NCBI GenBank assembly: GCA_950295325.1
Contig: OX485804.1
Coordinates: 25,236,001 to 25,296,000, forward strand
Direction: 5' to 3'
DNA: 60,000 nt
DNA from: Polytrichum commune
Lineage: Eukaryota > Streptophyta > Polytrichopsida > Polytrichales > Polytrichaceae
In this document: positions 46,229 to 58,286 of the stretch, in pieces
Position numbering within the stretch: position 1 is the first letter of the stretch
How the letters are laid out: each line of letters begins with the position of its first letter
The notes under the pieces: model-generated
Seen by the model: only the letters and a program-made list of their open reading frames with translations
Told to the model about the DNA's origin: nothing
The model's database searches: none
Translations under genes and position numbers: made by a program

Positions 46229-49200
46229 TTACAGGAAATTTTCATCCCAGAGTTTACAGGAGCAAGTCCGTCGAGCGCCAGAGAGCCAAGGATCTCCACA
46301 AATGTAGCAAAAGCTATACCCACATCTGCAGCCAAAGAAATGAAACATTAGAGTTATCTATAATGTCTCCATGTCAAACTCCAGGTGAGTTGGCTCAAAA
46401 GTGAGTTTAAGAGCTTATGCATAAATTGACCAAGTTTTATCAAGGCTTATATGGGGCTGGGTTATAAAATCCCCACCTTCTAGCTTGGTTTAATAGGATC
46501 AGTGGGCCAATCTAGCCTTGCATAGGCCGATCCGGGATTTTGGCTAGCAGGGTTCCATGGGCAAGTCCTTGTTTGAGATCCCAAAGTTCTCTCATAGTGT
46601 TTTGGATTGAAAGAGGTCCAAAGAATCTCACCTGGGTTTAAAAATTAGGCTCCAACACAAGAAGCTCTCTTGAGATCTCAATCTAGTTCACAAATGATTC
46701 GTGACATGGAATGCACACGGACTTGCAAAGGAGGTTGCACCACCTCAAGGGTCATTCACAGTAGATTAGGGGGTGGTTCTGCTCGAGGTTTACTTCCATT
46801 GCTTTTATTTCCATGGAAAGGCATCATAAATGTTAACAACAACCACGCAGGTGCCGCCACTTCCCAACTGCCTGTAAGGCTGGGGAAGGGGGGTGGAGGG
46901 GTGGAGGGGTGGAGGGGTTGATTACCCAACCTGCCCCAACCAATCTATGCACAATGAGCGAAGATGTGTAACAATGTGTACAATGAGCCCACCTAAAAGA
47001 TTAGTAAGAGGTGGTGTGGAGGTAAAACGAGGGCCACCCTCCAAACTTGCTAAAACCAACTAACATCACATTAGTCTTCAACCTCATCCATTTTGTAAGT
47101 CATGCACGGGCCAAAGCCAGTATATGAAACATTGTAGAGCAGTGTACTTACCTGCAAGTCATGTGGTAACAACCCCCAGTGTGCTCCAAGACGTGGCCAC
47201 ATTGTTTGCAACATTTCCATTCCTTCTTCTCCACAAGTTGGCGGAGCTTCTGGTCTCCTGAGAGACGCTCATTTTTCAATTGGGCCTGATACTCAGCACA
47301 ACTCTGATCTCCATGCCAGGGGACTGTGCACTCCATACAAAATGCGCGGTGGCACGACTCACATTCCACAAATCCAACTGCAGATGGATGTGGGTGTTGT
47401 GAATTGGAAAAATTATTCTCGAACAGATTGGGTTTCACGAGAAGCATGGAGCAATCTTGGAAGGGACAGTAGACCCTCTCCGACCGGGGAATTGCAGATT
47501 CTATCTGTCTGACTGTCAAGGTTTCCAAAGTCTTGGTGCTCAAAAGCTCCGACAAGTGAGTGAGAGACAGGGTTGTTGGACAGCCGGCGTGAAGGCAGGA
47601 GACATCCACGTGCCCATCTTGCACCCTCGACTCTGCGTGCCTGGCATTGCACGACTTGCAGTATCGATGTCCACAACCTAACCAATAATCCCAGATACAT
47701 ACCATCCTTGTATGTGAATATTTGTTATAACGTTTTTAATAATCTAGGCAGGCATGAAGTATCTCTACCAACATGCTTAACCCAACCCTTCCATTTGCAC
47801 ATTGGTAAGAATACACTGGGGAACTTGTATCAATATGAGCAAGACAGATATCTCAAAACACAAGTTGCCAGTATTGAATGTTACATTGTCTCATTCAGGA
47901 ATTAATATCTCTAAAGCATCCATTCAACGTTGAGCTAATGCTGCGTTGAACATTGATTCGACTCACATTTCAAAATTTTAGATCTAGCAACTATCAAATG
48001 TGGAAACAAAATTAAAATTGTCATAACTCTAAGCAGGATTTCGGAATATCAGCACAGATGGCCAGCGTTTTATGTTACATAGTCAGCGTCATAATCTAAC
48101 CCCTTTAGAGTGTAATATCTATAGCGTGCCAATTCAACATTTAGATAGGTGATGATGCATTCAACATTGATTTAAGTCACATTTCATCCTTTTAGATCCT
48201 GCTATAATCAAATAAAGGAACAAGAGAATTGCGATATTATTGACCATAGCTTTGGTGGGCATTGATTAATTCGATGTTGTAGTTCGATGTGGTTGAATCA
48301 ACGTGAAGTTAGTGTTGATATATGAGATCTAGAGGTTTGTGATGGAGGGCACCTTCAACACGAAAGAAGGGGCTCATTGCCGAGGTGGATTCGAAACAAA
48401 TCTGACAAACTTCCCAGCCAATGGCATCATCTTCATCCGCTTCTTCCATAGTTTTAGATGTGGAAGGAAGGGAGCTCCTGTTGGCTAAATGAAGAGGAAA
48501 AGGGTAACCACCTTCATCTTCCACCTGTTTACCCTTTCCATTGGTTTTGCCTTCCAGCAATGAGTTTCCCTTTGCAGGTTGCTCTTTTGTATGGGTCACT
48601 GAATTCCCAGAGGTTGTACTGTTGTACATTGTTTCTGGTATCGGCCTATTGGACTCTTGCAGTAGTGAAAGGACCAGGTCGAAGTCCTCCACCTCAGGGA
48701 CCTTCTTCTCCACATTCACATTAGGGTTGAAAGGATCGGAACTTAACCCTCCCTTCGAATCCCAGGCCTGCCTCGGCATGTTCGCCAATGAGCGTGCGAA
48801 GACCGCATCATGCTCCTGTATGGAGTCCAATTGTTCCAATCTCGCCGCTTCTGCTAAGGAAGATTGGAATTCCTCCGTAGCCTCTGTGAGGCTGCCCAGC
48901 TCTTGCACCGAAAAGCGTAACGCAGCATCTCGATCATCCTCTACAATCACTTAAACATGGGCAATTAGTAAAAATGGGACTAGTCTACCACACAAGATGT
49001 GCACTGCACAGGATAGATGGACTGGACAAATTAACCCCCATTGACATTTGCTTCCAAAAGGACAATGAATTCCGAAGGATCAAGAAAAAACACATTCTCA
49101 ATCAGGAAGTCTTCTTTGCACTCAACAATGCTGCGGTGAAACAGGGAATGTCACCAGAAATTGCTAGGCTGGATGCACATGGCACTAAACCTAGGTGCAC

Positions 49201-50314
49201 GCGTCAGCTTACGAACACCACAACAACTAACAATCCACACACTCAGACGCCTGGCACAAGCATCTCTACCATCCTCTGAAACAACGAAAACATGGACAAC
49301 GAGAAAAAAACGAGACTCCAGAACCTAGTGTACCACACAAGATGTGCACTACAAGATTTATCAAACAAGTTCATCCACAATGATATTTGCTTACAAAACG
49401 CAATTCCTTTGAATCAAGAGAAAACACATTCTCAATTACGACGGCTTTCCCCTACTTTCCACTTTACCATGCTACGATGAAACAAGGAATGTGACCAGAA
49501 ATTGCTCGGCTGGAAGCACATTGCACCAAATCTAGTTGGACACTTCAGCTTCGAGACATCACCGCCGTTTGAATTCCACAAACTCAGACGCCTGGCACGA
49601 GAATCTCTGTCATCCTCTGAAATAAAGAAAATATGGACAATGAGAAAAGCGAGACTCCAGAACCTAGTCTACCGCACAAGATAGGTGGGCTAGACAGGTT
49701 AACCCACAATGAGCTTTGCTTCCAAAAGAACAACGCAGATACCATGGATCAAGGAAACCGTATTCTCAATTTTATGACGGCTTTTGTCACTAATTTCCAC
49801 TGAACCATGTTACGGTGAAACAAGGAATGTCACCGGAAATTGCTATGTTGGGTGCACATTGCACCGTACCTAGTTGGACACTTCAGCTTCTGGAAGGTCC
49901 ACCATGGAACCCGCCACCACCACCACCATTTGCATTGCATTTCACAAACTCAGTCGCCTGACCGCACGAGCTTTGAGAGAAACTTGTAAATTAAGTAATG
50001 TGAGGTGGGTTGAAAATGGGCCGACAACGATGCGGAAATCCTGAAACTCTCCCTAATTTAGAATATGATAAGTTGAGAGGGAGGCAGTTGACAACGTGAA
50101 GCAACCAACCTTGCATCTCAACGACCAGAGGTGGTTCATGGTCCAACCCCAAACCCAACACATTGTCGTCGACATCATCATTAAAGTCCGCATAATTCCT
50201 CAAGGTCTCCTGCACTTGCAAAGTAAAGGCTATCTCCGCATCTCGTGCCTCCAGGATGGCCCTGGCGAATTCCACCGCTTGCATCCTTGCCACTACCACT
50301 TCCTCCATGTCCAC
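46229..50314 (-). CDS. RBR (RING-IBR-RING) E3 ubiquitin ligase
   Basis: Four exons join in frame: 50,314-50,110, 48,940-48,353, 47,677-47,152 and 46,325-46,229 (TAA), giving 471 aa. RING1 has C247, C250, C266, H268, C271, C274, C292 and C297. The IBR has C335, C340, C370, C373, C378, C381, H386 and C391. RING2 has C421, C424, C439, C441, C446 and C449. C434, in HTGGC, is at the position of the RBR catalytic cysteine that takes ubiquitin as a thioester before transfer to substrate. The N-terminal ~245 residues are low-complexity and acidic and resemble those of plant RNF144/ARIADNE-like ligases. The short C-terminus after RING2 (CKLWDENFL) ends inside a 25-bp tandem duplication. The exon 1 donor is AAG/GTTGGT, the least typical one. 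Substrate is unknown. Nothing next to it suggests a partner. Confidence 0.9.
46882..46919 (+). repeat. G-rich GGTGGAGGGG array in RBR intron 3
   Basis: Four or more runs of four to six G are separated by 'tgga', a sequence able to form a G-quadruplex on the plus strand, which is the template strand of the gene. Confidence 0.7.
48935..49980 (-). repeat. Tandem triplication (~335-341 bp) in RBR intron 1, copying the exon 2 acceptor
   Basis: Unit anchors ('catcctct') lie at 48,935, 49,270 and 49,611. Each unit carries 'ctagtctaccacacaagatg'-type, 'tttgcttccaaaa' and 'gtgaaac-agggaatgtcacc' blocks. On the minus strand the units at 49,270 and 49,611 reproduce the intron end and exon 2 start: TTTCAG/AGGATGGTAGAGATGC and TTTCAG/AGGATGACAGAGATTC against the real TTGTAG/AGGATGATCGAGATGC. 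The outermost unit lacks a good acceptor. Confidence 0.85.
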
Positions 50315-50490
50315 AAGAATTGCCCGAAAGCCCTAATCCCCCTTACACACCCTTTTGCGCCTGGAGCTAGCAACAAGCATATATATATATATGTAAATAT
50401 ATATACACGTGACCAGCATGAACTTTCACAAATGGGTGCTGGGTAGACAGGGAAAACAGAGAGGATCTGAGAGAGAAGAGGGGGATGAGT

Positions 50491-50510
50491 CCCCTAAACC
50501 CCTAAACCCA
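50491..50510. promoter_or_regulatory. Telo-box-like CCCCTAAACCCCTAAACCCA upstream of the RBR gene
   Basis: Two CCCTAAA units lie about 180 bp upstream of the ATG at 50,314. AAACCCTA-type telo boxes are common in plant promoters. A role here is inferred from position only. Confidence 0.4.
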
Positions 50511-50792
50511 CCAATTTGCACCTGCAGACAGCGGACTACACGAAGAGTTTCAAGGTGCGTATAGAAGTACTTTTGTCTGCGAGGGACAAAAGTGGGAATC
50601 TGTTGTTACGCAAGGATGATCGAGATTTTTCTTAGAGGTGGATGCAATGAGTCACCGCGTGACGACGGATTCTTGAAGGTAGCAAGTATTTTCATAATAG
50701 TTGGCGGTAATGACATGGTCATCTCTCATGCATCCACGCTATGACTGGCGCTGCAATGAATGAAAAGTTGGCGGATTATCTTATATCTTCAA

Positions 50793-51547
50793 GGGCCGGT
50801 TCACATGGGGTCCCAACTCCCAACATGGAGGCAAAGTCCCAACTTTTGAGCATCAAGCATCCATTTCAATATGGCTAATTATCATTGAATCCAGATCTTT
50901 ATTGGCTCTGTCTGTAGGACAGAGACTATGCATCAACTTCTTCGTTTCAAGAGCAAATTTCCTAACCACTTTGTGTTCACACTTGGACGTTACTTGTTCT
51001 TGTTATTTTTGGTCCACTTTATGTAATATGGATGTTAACCTAAAGTGCATTGAAAGAAATCTAGTTAACTATAGTTATTTCGGCAGTTCTTGATTATTTA
51101 TTTATTTTAAATTCGGGTGAAAAATGAGTAGCTTCAATCCTTGACCCGTATTTGAGGAGAAGGTGCACAAAATCCAAGAAAGGTTTGGTATAGTGAATAG
51201 CCATGGATTGGCATGAGCAAAGTAATCAACTACAATTGTAGTCTTTCATAGCAAAGGACAGAGCCTCACGGTTCTACCATTTTCTTGTTATTTTATGTAA
51301 AAATATTCACGGGACTTGTGTTGAGAGTTGGGTCTAGTTTTTTGCTCAACCCAACTCTCAACACACGTCCCGAGCTTCACCTTCAAAAAATGTGCCATGT
51401 AGGCATTCATGTCATATTTGGGAATTAGGACTTGTGACCCCATGTGAAGTGGTAAGTCCCAACTTCCATGCTCTCAACGGCTGAGATTGCACGGATTGAC
51501 CTCAAGTGACTTCGGGCTTACGACTTGGGACCCGTGTGAATTGGCCT
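50793..51547. mobile_element. Candidate ~755-bp inverted-repeat element
   Basis: The left end GGGCCGGTTCACATGGGG and the right end, reverse-complemented, AGGCCAATTCACACGGG, are each followed by TCCCAA. They are imperfect terminal repeats of about 24 bp, related in start and TTCACA block to the Harbinger ends. No clean target duplication was found. A 24-bp fold-back lies inside. Confidence 0.5.
51310..51372. repeat. 24-bp fold-back with 15-base loop
   Basis: The left arm at 51,310-51,333 (TGTGTTGAGAGTTGGGT at its 3' side) pairs with the right arm at 51,349-51,372 in 23 of 24 positions. Confidence 0.85.
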
Positions 51548-51560
51548 TTAATGTTAGATG
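51380..51560 (+). repeat. Dispersed repeat shared with 54,430-54,620
   Basis: Both segments carry 'gtgaagtggtaagtcccaac', 'ttccatgctct', 'ctgagattgca' and 'acttgggacc' in the same order. The 54.6-kb copy ends in AACCGGCCC followed by TAA, a Harbinger-like terminus. Confidence 0.65.
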
Positions 51561-53721
51561 ATATGACATAACTTTACTAAGTTGATGAGTTGTGTTCATG
51601 GGCCATGCAGTAGATTCGAGTATAAAGCCTCCAAATGCTGGAATAATGCACGTTGCTCAATGATGTTACAGAGTGGATCATGCTTCCCTATTTAAGCAAG
51701 TGTGGGAAATATGAAACAATTGCAAAGTTTAAGCAACCTAGTGCCAAGTCCCAAGTCCCACTCATGTGAACAAGTCCCAACATGGAGGCCAAATCTTAAC
51801 TTTTGAGGCTCAGGAGCCCATTCAAGTATGGTCTTTATGGGATCTTGATGATTTTATTCAAAAAAATCTCAAGACTTGTATCGCAAGTTGGGTCTTAGGT
51901 AGTCGCACCTAGAACCACAAAGTTAAGCTACTTGGATTACTTTGGGATTAGTTATTAAGAGGGCGATATGTTTTATGTATAGGAAGATAGTTGCCATGAG
52001 GAATGCAAATTTTTTAGGGTTTTTATTCTTATTTCCGTAGGCTAATAGCAGGTTGGATAGAAAATAATTCTAATAAAATTATGCCTATTTTCTGGGGAAA
52101 TTAATGAGTCAAATGGCCTACACGGAAAGAAAATTTATCACAAAAAGTCTAAATATTAGAAAATTTCTCAACACTCAATAATCTCTCATCCTTGTCAATG
52201 GGATAGAGCATATGATTGATTTTCCTCTGCCTCTTAGCCATGCTTGGAAATTCTCAAACAACCTCTATTAGACATGAGCACAACGTGACAAAATAGATTT
52301 TTCACAAACCTAACTAGCACACTAAGAAGGTGTAACCTAAACCCTAAAGGTTAAGATCATGTACTTAGCCACCATGAATGAATGAAAAATATGTTATGAT
52401 AAATGGATTTGTATGTAGGATATGTTGTTATGTGCCTAAATGAATAAATGCATGCACAAAGGTTTGCCTAGTTTTCCATAAAAGCTTTTGTGGAACGCCT
52501 AAGCTTTTTTTTAATGAATTTTATTAATTATTGGGCATTTTCCTAATCAACACGCTATTAGCCTACATTATTTGAATTACTACAATTTTTTAAGTGCAAC
52601 AGGCCTTCCCTACTTCATTTTTTCATATAGGTTTCCTTTTGACTAGGCACAATGTTACATGAATGACAATTCTAGAAGTTGAAAATCTAGCATGGATCAG
52701 GTCCATTACCTGCCTACTTTGGAAACTTCAAATTGTGACATTGTCTCCTGTAAAGTGGGCATGACTTGGCACTAAACTGAACCTCCACTATTCTGAAAAA
52801 TCACCAAGTCATGATCTAGAGCTAATTGCTCATCCCAGTGGAACCATGAAGAGGAATGCATTGTGTTGTGCAACCAAAACCTAAATCATGTATTCTATTG
52901 TGTAGTCTCTCGAGTGTTGGTAGAACCTCCAGTAAGATCAAGAAAGACTGAAAAAACGATGTCCTCAATTGAATAAGTACATTTGCAAGAAATGCTAGAA
53001 AATCGCGCTTCAAGAACATGAAACACAAATTCTTTGTTGGCGCATACATCCTTCAACAATGACTAGCTTAGAATTCAAGCTTCCTATTAAGTACTTCAAA
53101 GAGCGAAGCCATTTGACATCTAGCAACACATCAAAATTCCACAAACTCTATACTTCTAGAAGACAAACATATGGACAAGGGGGTAATCTCAATATCTTAT
53201 CAAATTCTCAAACAACACCTACTGACATGTGAGAAAAAATTCCCACATTTTTGCATGCTTTATGTCATTAGACAAGACGTGATCACATTCGGTGTCCCCA
53301 TAACTTGATATTACCACAATGGCCATTAGTTTTTAGACAAATTTATGAAGGTGTGATATGCATTTATCAAGTGTGTCTTTTTGTAATCACAAACTAAGAA
53401 CATGATGTTAACATGACAAAATGAAATCGCAAAATAACTCCATACCATAAATGAATTGCCGGCTTTGACGTAAATTCAATGCCCAACTCGCAACGTTAAG
53501 TGTTGACGATTCATTGTTGACGATTCATACCTAGCTACAAGGTTTCATATATTATTTTAGTGCTACCTCATCAACATTGAGTTAATGATGCATTCACCAT
53601 TAAATCAACCCATAATTCTACCTCTTAGTTCTTGCAAGTAGAAAATGTAGAAACAAATAATCAAACAAATGTAGAAACCCTTTGTCTATTTGACGGACAT
53701 TCACTCAATGATTTCATGTGA
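51561..53721. other. AT-rich intergenic DNA, no gene seen
   Basis: A direct copy of the 50,800-50,875 block ('cccaacatggaggc') lies at 51,750-51,835. The other short frames have no recognisable motif. Confidence 0.4.
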
Positions 53722-54275
53722 TTGAAACAATGTGTACTCTTCGTTGACCACCCACATGGACCTCCAAATTTGTTTCGAAATGATCCAAAATTGTCATAGT
53801 TAGAACGTGAGTGCATGATTGGCATGGTGATTGAAGTGGGCACAACCTGACCACAAATAGTGAGTATCGGGATTGACAAAATATTACATGCACTATTCAA
53901 ATTCCAATAATGGTTGAACCCTTTGCAAAATCTCTTTATGTCATTAAGTAGCCCAAGCCGCCACCTCATATTGGAAACCCACATCATGCTAAACTAGATT
54001 GAAACAATGTGTACTCTTCGTTATCCACCCACCTGGACCTCCAAATTTGTTTCGAAATGATCCAAAATTGTCATAGTTAGAACGTGAGTGCATGATTGGC
54101 ATGGTGATTGAAGTGGGCACAACCTGACCACAAATAATGAGTACCGAGATTGACAAAATATTACATGCACTATCCAAATTCCAATAATGGCTGAACCCTT
54201 TGTAGAATCTCTTTCTATTATTAAATAGCCCAAGCCGCCACCTCATATTGGAAATGCACATCATGCTAAACCGTG
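53722..54275. repeat. 277-bp tandem duplication
   Basis: Units 53,722-53,998 and 53,999-54,275 are nearly identical. Both are open on the minus strand (SNMRWRLGL...NILSI...GGP), but because 277 is not a multiple of three the two units are read in different frames. No family is recognised. Confidence 0.85.
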
Positions 54276-54429
54276 TATGCACATACCCTTTTTCAACAAT
54301 CACACATGAAGTTTCTAGAAGTGGGTAACTTTCGCTGAGCGCTTTTAGAGTGATCAATATCTCCATTTTGGGGAGTTGGTTGGTTTTATGTGTGTCCACC
54401 TTAGCCTTTACCCTCGACCCATCTCTCCA

Positions 54430-54620
54430 CACAAACCCTGAGCCTCACTTCCAAAAAGTGTTACCATGTAGAGTAGGTATCCATGTCATACTTGAAACCC
54501 CGTGTGAAGTGGTAAGTCCCAACTTCCATGCTCTGGACATCTGAGATTGCATGGATTGATCTCAAGACAACTGAGATTTAATTGGAATTTAGGACTTGGG
54601 ACCTATATAAGTGAACCGGC
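54430..54620 (+). repeat. Second copy of the 51,380 repeat
   Basis: Same block order as 51,380-51,560. The right end GTGAACCGGCCC is followed by TAA. A matching left end was not found. Confidence 0.6.
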
Positions 54621-56621
54621 CCTAACTTAAGTGCAAAGCTTAGCACAAAGTTTTATATTTTCTCAATCTGTATTGCAACTTGAAGTTGCCATCAGTGAGT
54701 CCACATAGGGTAGATGAGCTTTAAAGGGACACTCTTAGCTTTTGCCCCCATTTTTCTTTGTGGGATGCAAAGCACACAGTTCATGCAAGATAATTAGCAA
54801 ATCCATATCCAAGGCGTGCCTGCAACCATTTTTGTGATAACTGTTTGAAGCTTACATGAAAGAGATTATTGCCGCTTACACATGTGACCAAGGGCCACGA
54901 GAAGAAATCATTAAGTATTTCTTGTGGTTGTGGTCAGTAGTTTGAAGACCATGACAAAGAGGAATGCACATCATATATATATATACAAGGCCTTGCTATG
55001 AAGACATAGTGTAAAGCATACTTAGACTAGAACGCAGTGTTTTTATTGATGAAAATAAAAAATTAGAAAAAAATCACAAAACTTAGAACTTTGTTAAAAC
55101 CATTTCAATTAGGAATAGGAAACTTTACATAGTAGATTTTATCCAAAAAAACATTGAGACAATTGATTTGGGTTGTATTTTGATAAATGCAAGTGACCCC
55201 CAAACAATATCTATCCTAAACATGTAGAATTCCAAGTCACTTCCATGTCACTTTCTTGTCCAATTCTGACATGCCAGTCATTTTTATTTTTGATGACCTT
55301 GTATAAAACATAGTGGGACTGCCACTCATTTCTCAATCAATTTGAGAATTTAGAAAGCGGTGGTCATGGACCGTGGTCAATAGTGTAAACAAGCCCTAGA
55401 TCATTGCCAAAGCGAAATTCCATATAGGTCTTCATAATTGATATGCCGACTATTGAGTTTTAAGTCGTTGACAACTTTTTAACATGGAAGATTGACATGC
55501 CTAATTTGGTTTCTTGTCTTAATCAGACACCTATACTTGAGTGGTGTGTGGCTAGGTGTGCATCCAAAAACAAACACTAGAAAGACATGTTTTTAGAAGG
55601 GATTGCACTACATGCTTAAAATATATTAACCATTCTAAGCTCAACAGTCGACATAATTAGGGGGACGTATATGACCACTTCATAAGCATGAGAGTTTCAC
55701 TTTGATGTTTAATAAGAACTTCACATGAGCTCCAAAAAATTATAAGGCAAAGTCTGGCTATGTGCACGATTTGGATTTGCTGATGGGCTCACACTAATTG
55801 AGTGTTTCATATTGTATGAACAAGTGGCAAGTGTAGGGGGGAAAATGTTTGCATACCATACAACTACCTTAGTCAAGAATGGATGCGAAAAGAGATGTGT
55901 TACGAATTATACATCATGAAGTGTACAACTCCATATCGTGTAGACATTATTTGAGTTTTATTCTACTAAATGCAAGGTAGATGATCACATGAAGCTCAAG
56001 GGGGTAATGTGTTCTTTGGCTACTCCGCTCCATTAATCGTGAATGGAAGTGGTTTGTTAACAATTCAATCCACCAAGTTTGCTTTTGAATCACTAATGAT
56101 GTTGCATACTATGTGGGGTGGGAGGGTGTTTTTGCAAGACAACAAAATATTGATGTCAGGCGATTTGTAAGTTTGCTGATGCTCTTTGCAAAATCAATAA
56201 TGTTGTATTCTTGGGTCTATGTTGAAAACACCCTCATGGTGTTTCCCTTTAGTCAAAACAACATACTTGGAATGTCTTTGGATTGCCATGCTAATAGAAT
56301 GGGCAATAGAAGAGGTCCAATGATATCTCGAAATGTAGTACATGTACTTTCCACTTGCTCAAGGCACCTTTTTGGCAGGAATTAAACTTGAATTTTACAT
56401 GCCATATATGGCAAGTGTAAATGGCCCACCCCAAAATGTAGAATTTAATACCTAGGATGTGTTGACTTCCTCAAATGGGGTAGGGGATACCTTTTTCATT
56501 CCCAAAATGTCTTGGGGCTCTATCATTTTATTTTTATTTTATTTTTATTTTAAAAATCCCGTGCTAACACACATCATGCAAACTTTGGTGTGTTTTTTTG
56601 TGTGCAGTGCACTCATAGTCT
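54621..56621. other. AT-rich intergenic DNA with one R2 copy
   Basis: R2 copy at 55,508-55,625 (minus; 'cagacacctatacttgagtg', 'ggctaggtgtgcatcc'). A TA microsatellite lies at about 54,975-54,986. No gene was seen. Confidence 0.4.
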
Positions 56622-57106
56622 ATGGCTTCCCAAGGTCTTGATGAGGCAAAGATTGAAGCCTATTGTGTCTTAACATCCGGGTTGTCACCAAATCCTCAAG
56701 CGATGGGTAGGGCGCAACTAAGGAAAAGGTCCCTAGGCCTTTGGCGGAGAGCTTCACCTTAGCATCCATGATCAAACGCTATAATAATCATTTTGTAGCA
56801 TATTGCAAGGGGAGGAAGCAAGTCACCCAATTGGTGCCAAATGCTGTTTGGAAACAAGTGCATACCGATTTGGTAGAATACCCCACATCTTTGTTCCAAG
56901 AGGACACTTTGAAGGACCACTTCCGGGAGACATTAAAAAAGTTGAAGGTTGGCATTAGTAATATAGCCAACTTTGAGACAACTACATTGCAGAGCGATGA
57001 GTTAATGGCAACGTTGAAGACGACCAACAATCATGCCCCCAAGAATGTTCTTAAAATGAAGTCAAGTCTCATCAGCTGCTACTCTCTTTGTTTTGGATAC
57101 AACTAG
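56622..57106 (+). pseudogene. Possible Myb/SANT-like DNA-binding protein, frameshifted
   Basis: ATG at 56,622 opens MASQGLDEAKIEAYCVL..., which stops at about 56,761. The continuation in another frame (to 57,106) reads LASMIKRYNNHFVAYCKGRK..., then VWKQVHTDLVEY and EDTLKDHFRETLKKLK. The W...V...TLKDxFRxxLKKLK pattern resembles Myb/SANT-like domains found in plant transposon accessory proteins. The frame change near 56,730 suggests a pseudogene or an intron. T-rich DNA ending in 'gtgtgcag' precedes the ATG and could be a splice acceptor, so more coding sequence may lie upstream. Function uncertain. Confidence 0.35.
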
Positions 57107-58286
57107 CCAACCTAATGTGGCCGACACTCCTCCAACTAAGTGCACTCCACCAACCTAATCACCCACTTCACAACCCATTGTCAAACCCTTGACCAAGGCA
57201 AAGATGCTAGCAAACACAATGTCACGTGAGTTGACATCGGGGGCTAAGTCACGTCGAATTAGGAGTAAATGGACTCCATGTGTGTTTGGATGAGTGATGG
57301 ACTCCATTGGGAGTCCTAGTTAGTTGTTCATCCACTCCATGGATGAAATCCACATAGGATTGGGGTTATGTGGAGAGGAAGGCATCTTGACTTGCCATTG
57401 TTGTCAAGTCAAGTCTTGTGAGTGTGTTTTGAGAGAGAGAGAGAGAGCTTGCTGTTGCTATCTTATGGCTATGGTGTAGTAGATCGTGAGTAAAGCCTTT
57501 GCATTCTTTCTCCATCACTTGCACTCTTGGATTCTCCCTTTGTGGAGTGAGAGATAGCTTGACTCTTGTGTGTGAATTTCAGAGTTTCTTGAGCTTTGTA
57601 AGAAAACTTCTTAGTTTCTTGAGCTTGGAGAGAGAAACCCTCATACTTGACAACAATGGGCTTATTTTTCATTTTTGGTTGTATTTCTGAGCTAGAATGG
57701 CCCAGTAGTGGGAGCAAATGAGTGATATAAGTGTATGAAAGCTTAGCTTGCAATTCCTTGCAACCCTCAAGAAGATTTTGAGAAAAATCTCCACATTTAT
57801 CTTTTGGTATTTCTTTGTGTTTTCTTGAATTGTTGATGGTTGAATCTTGAGACCAAATGGAATCTCAAGTCACATCTTTCTTGCTTGCAAATTCTGGAAG
57901 CAAAGTTTAATTTTTTTTCTCTTTTAAAACAAACACAACAAAAATAAAAATCCGATTTGGTTTTTTTTTTAAATTCATTGAGCTCTGGACGGATCCGGAG
58001 CTCACCGGACCCTCCTGTAGCTCCTAGAGCTCCTGGCAGGGCCGGGCCGAGGGCGGGCGGCGCAGGCCGGGCTTCCAGGTGGGCGGGCGGGCGCCAGCCA
58101 GGCCCTGTTGGGGCCAGGTAAGCCCCCCTTTTCTTTTTATTTTTTTATTTTTTGATTTTTGGTTTTTGATTTTTTGATTTTTATTTTGATTTTTAAATAT
58201 TTTTATTTTTATTTTTATTTTCACATTTTGTTTTACTTTCACCTTTCAAACTTGGCATTCACTTCTCATAAACTTTGAGGTTCAAA
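57107..58286 (+). other. Probable LTR/leader region of the right-edge retrotransposon
   Basis: No open gene. It contains a GA array (57,431-57,449), a GC-rich block (58,018-58,120) and a T-rich block (58,128-58,230). A 5' LTR boundary and primer-binding site could not be fixed because the 3' LTR lies outside the window. Confidence 0.35.

Noticed and set aside
46670-46921. 83-codon plus-strand frame ending in a Gly-rich stretch
   Set aside because: It lies in intron 3 of the RBR gene and owes its end to the G-rich array; no homology signal.
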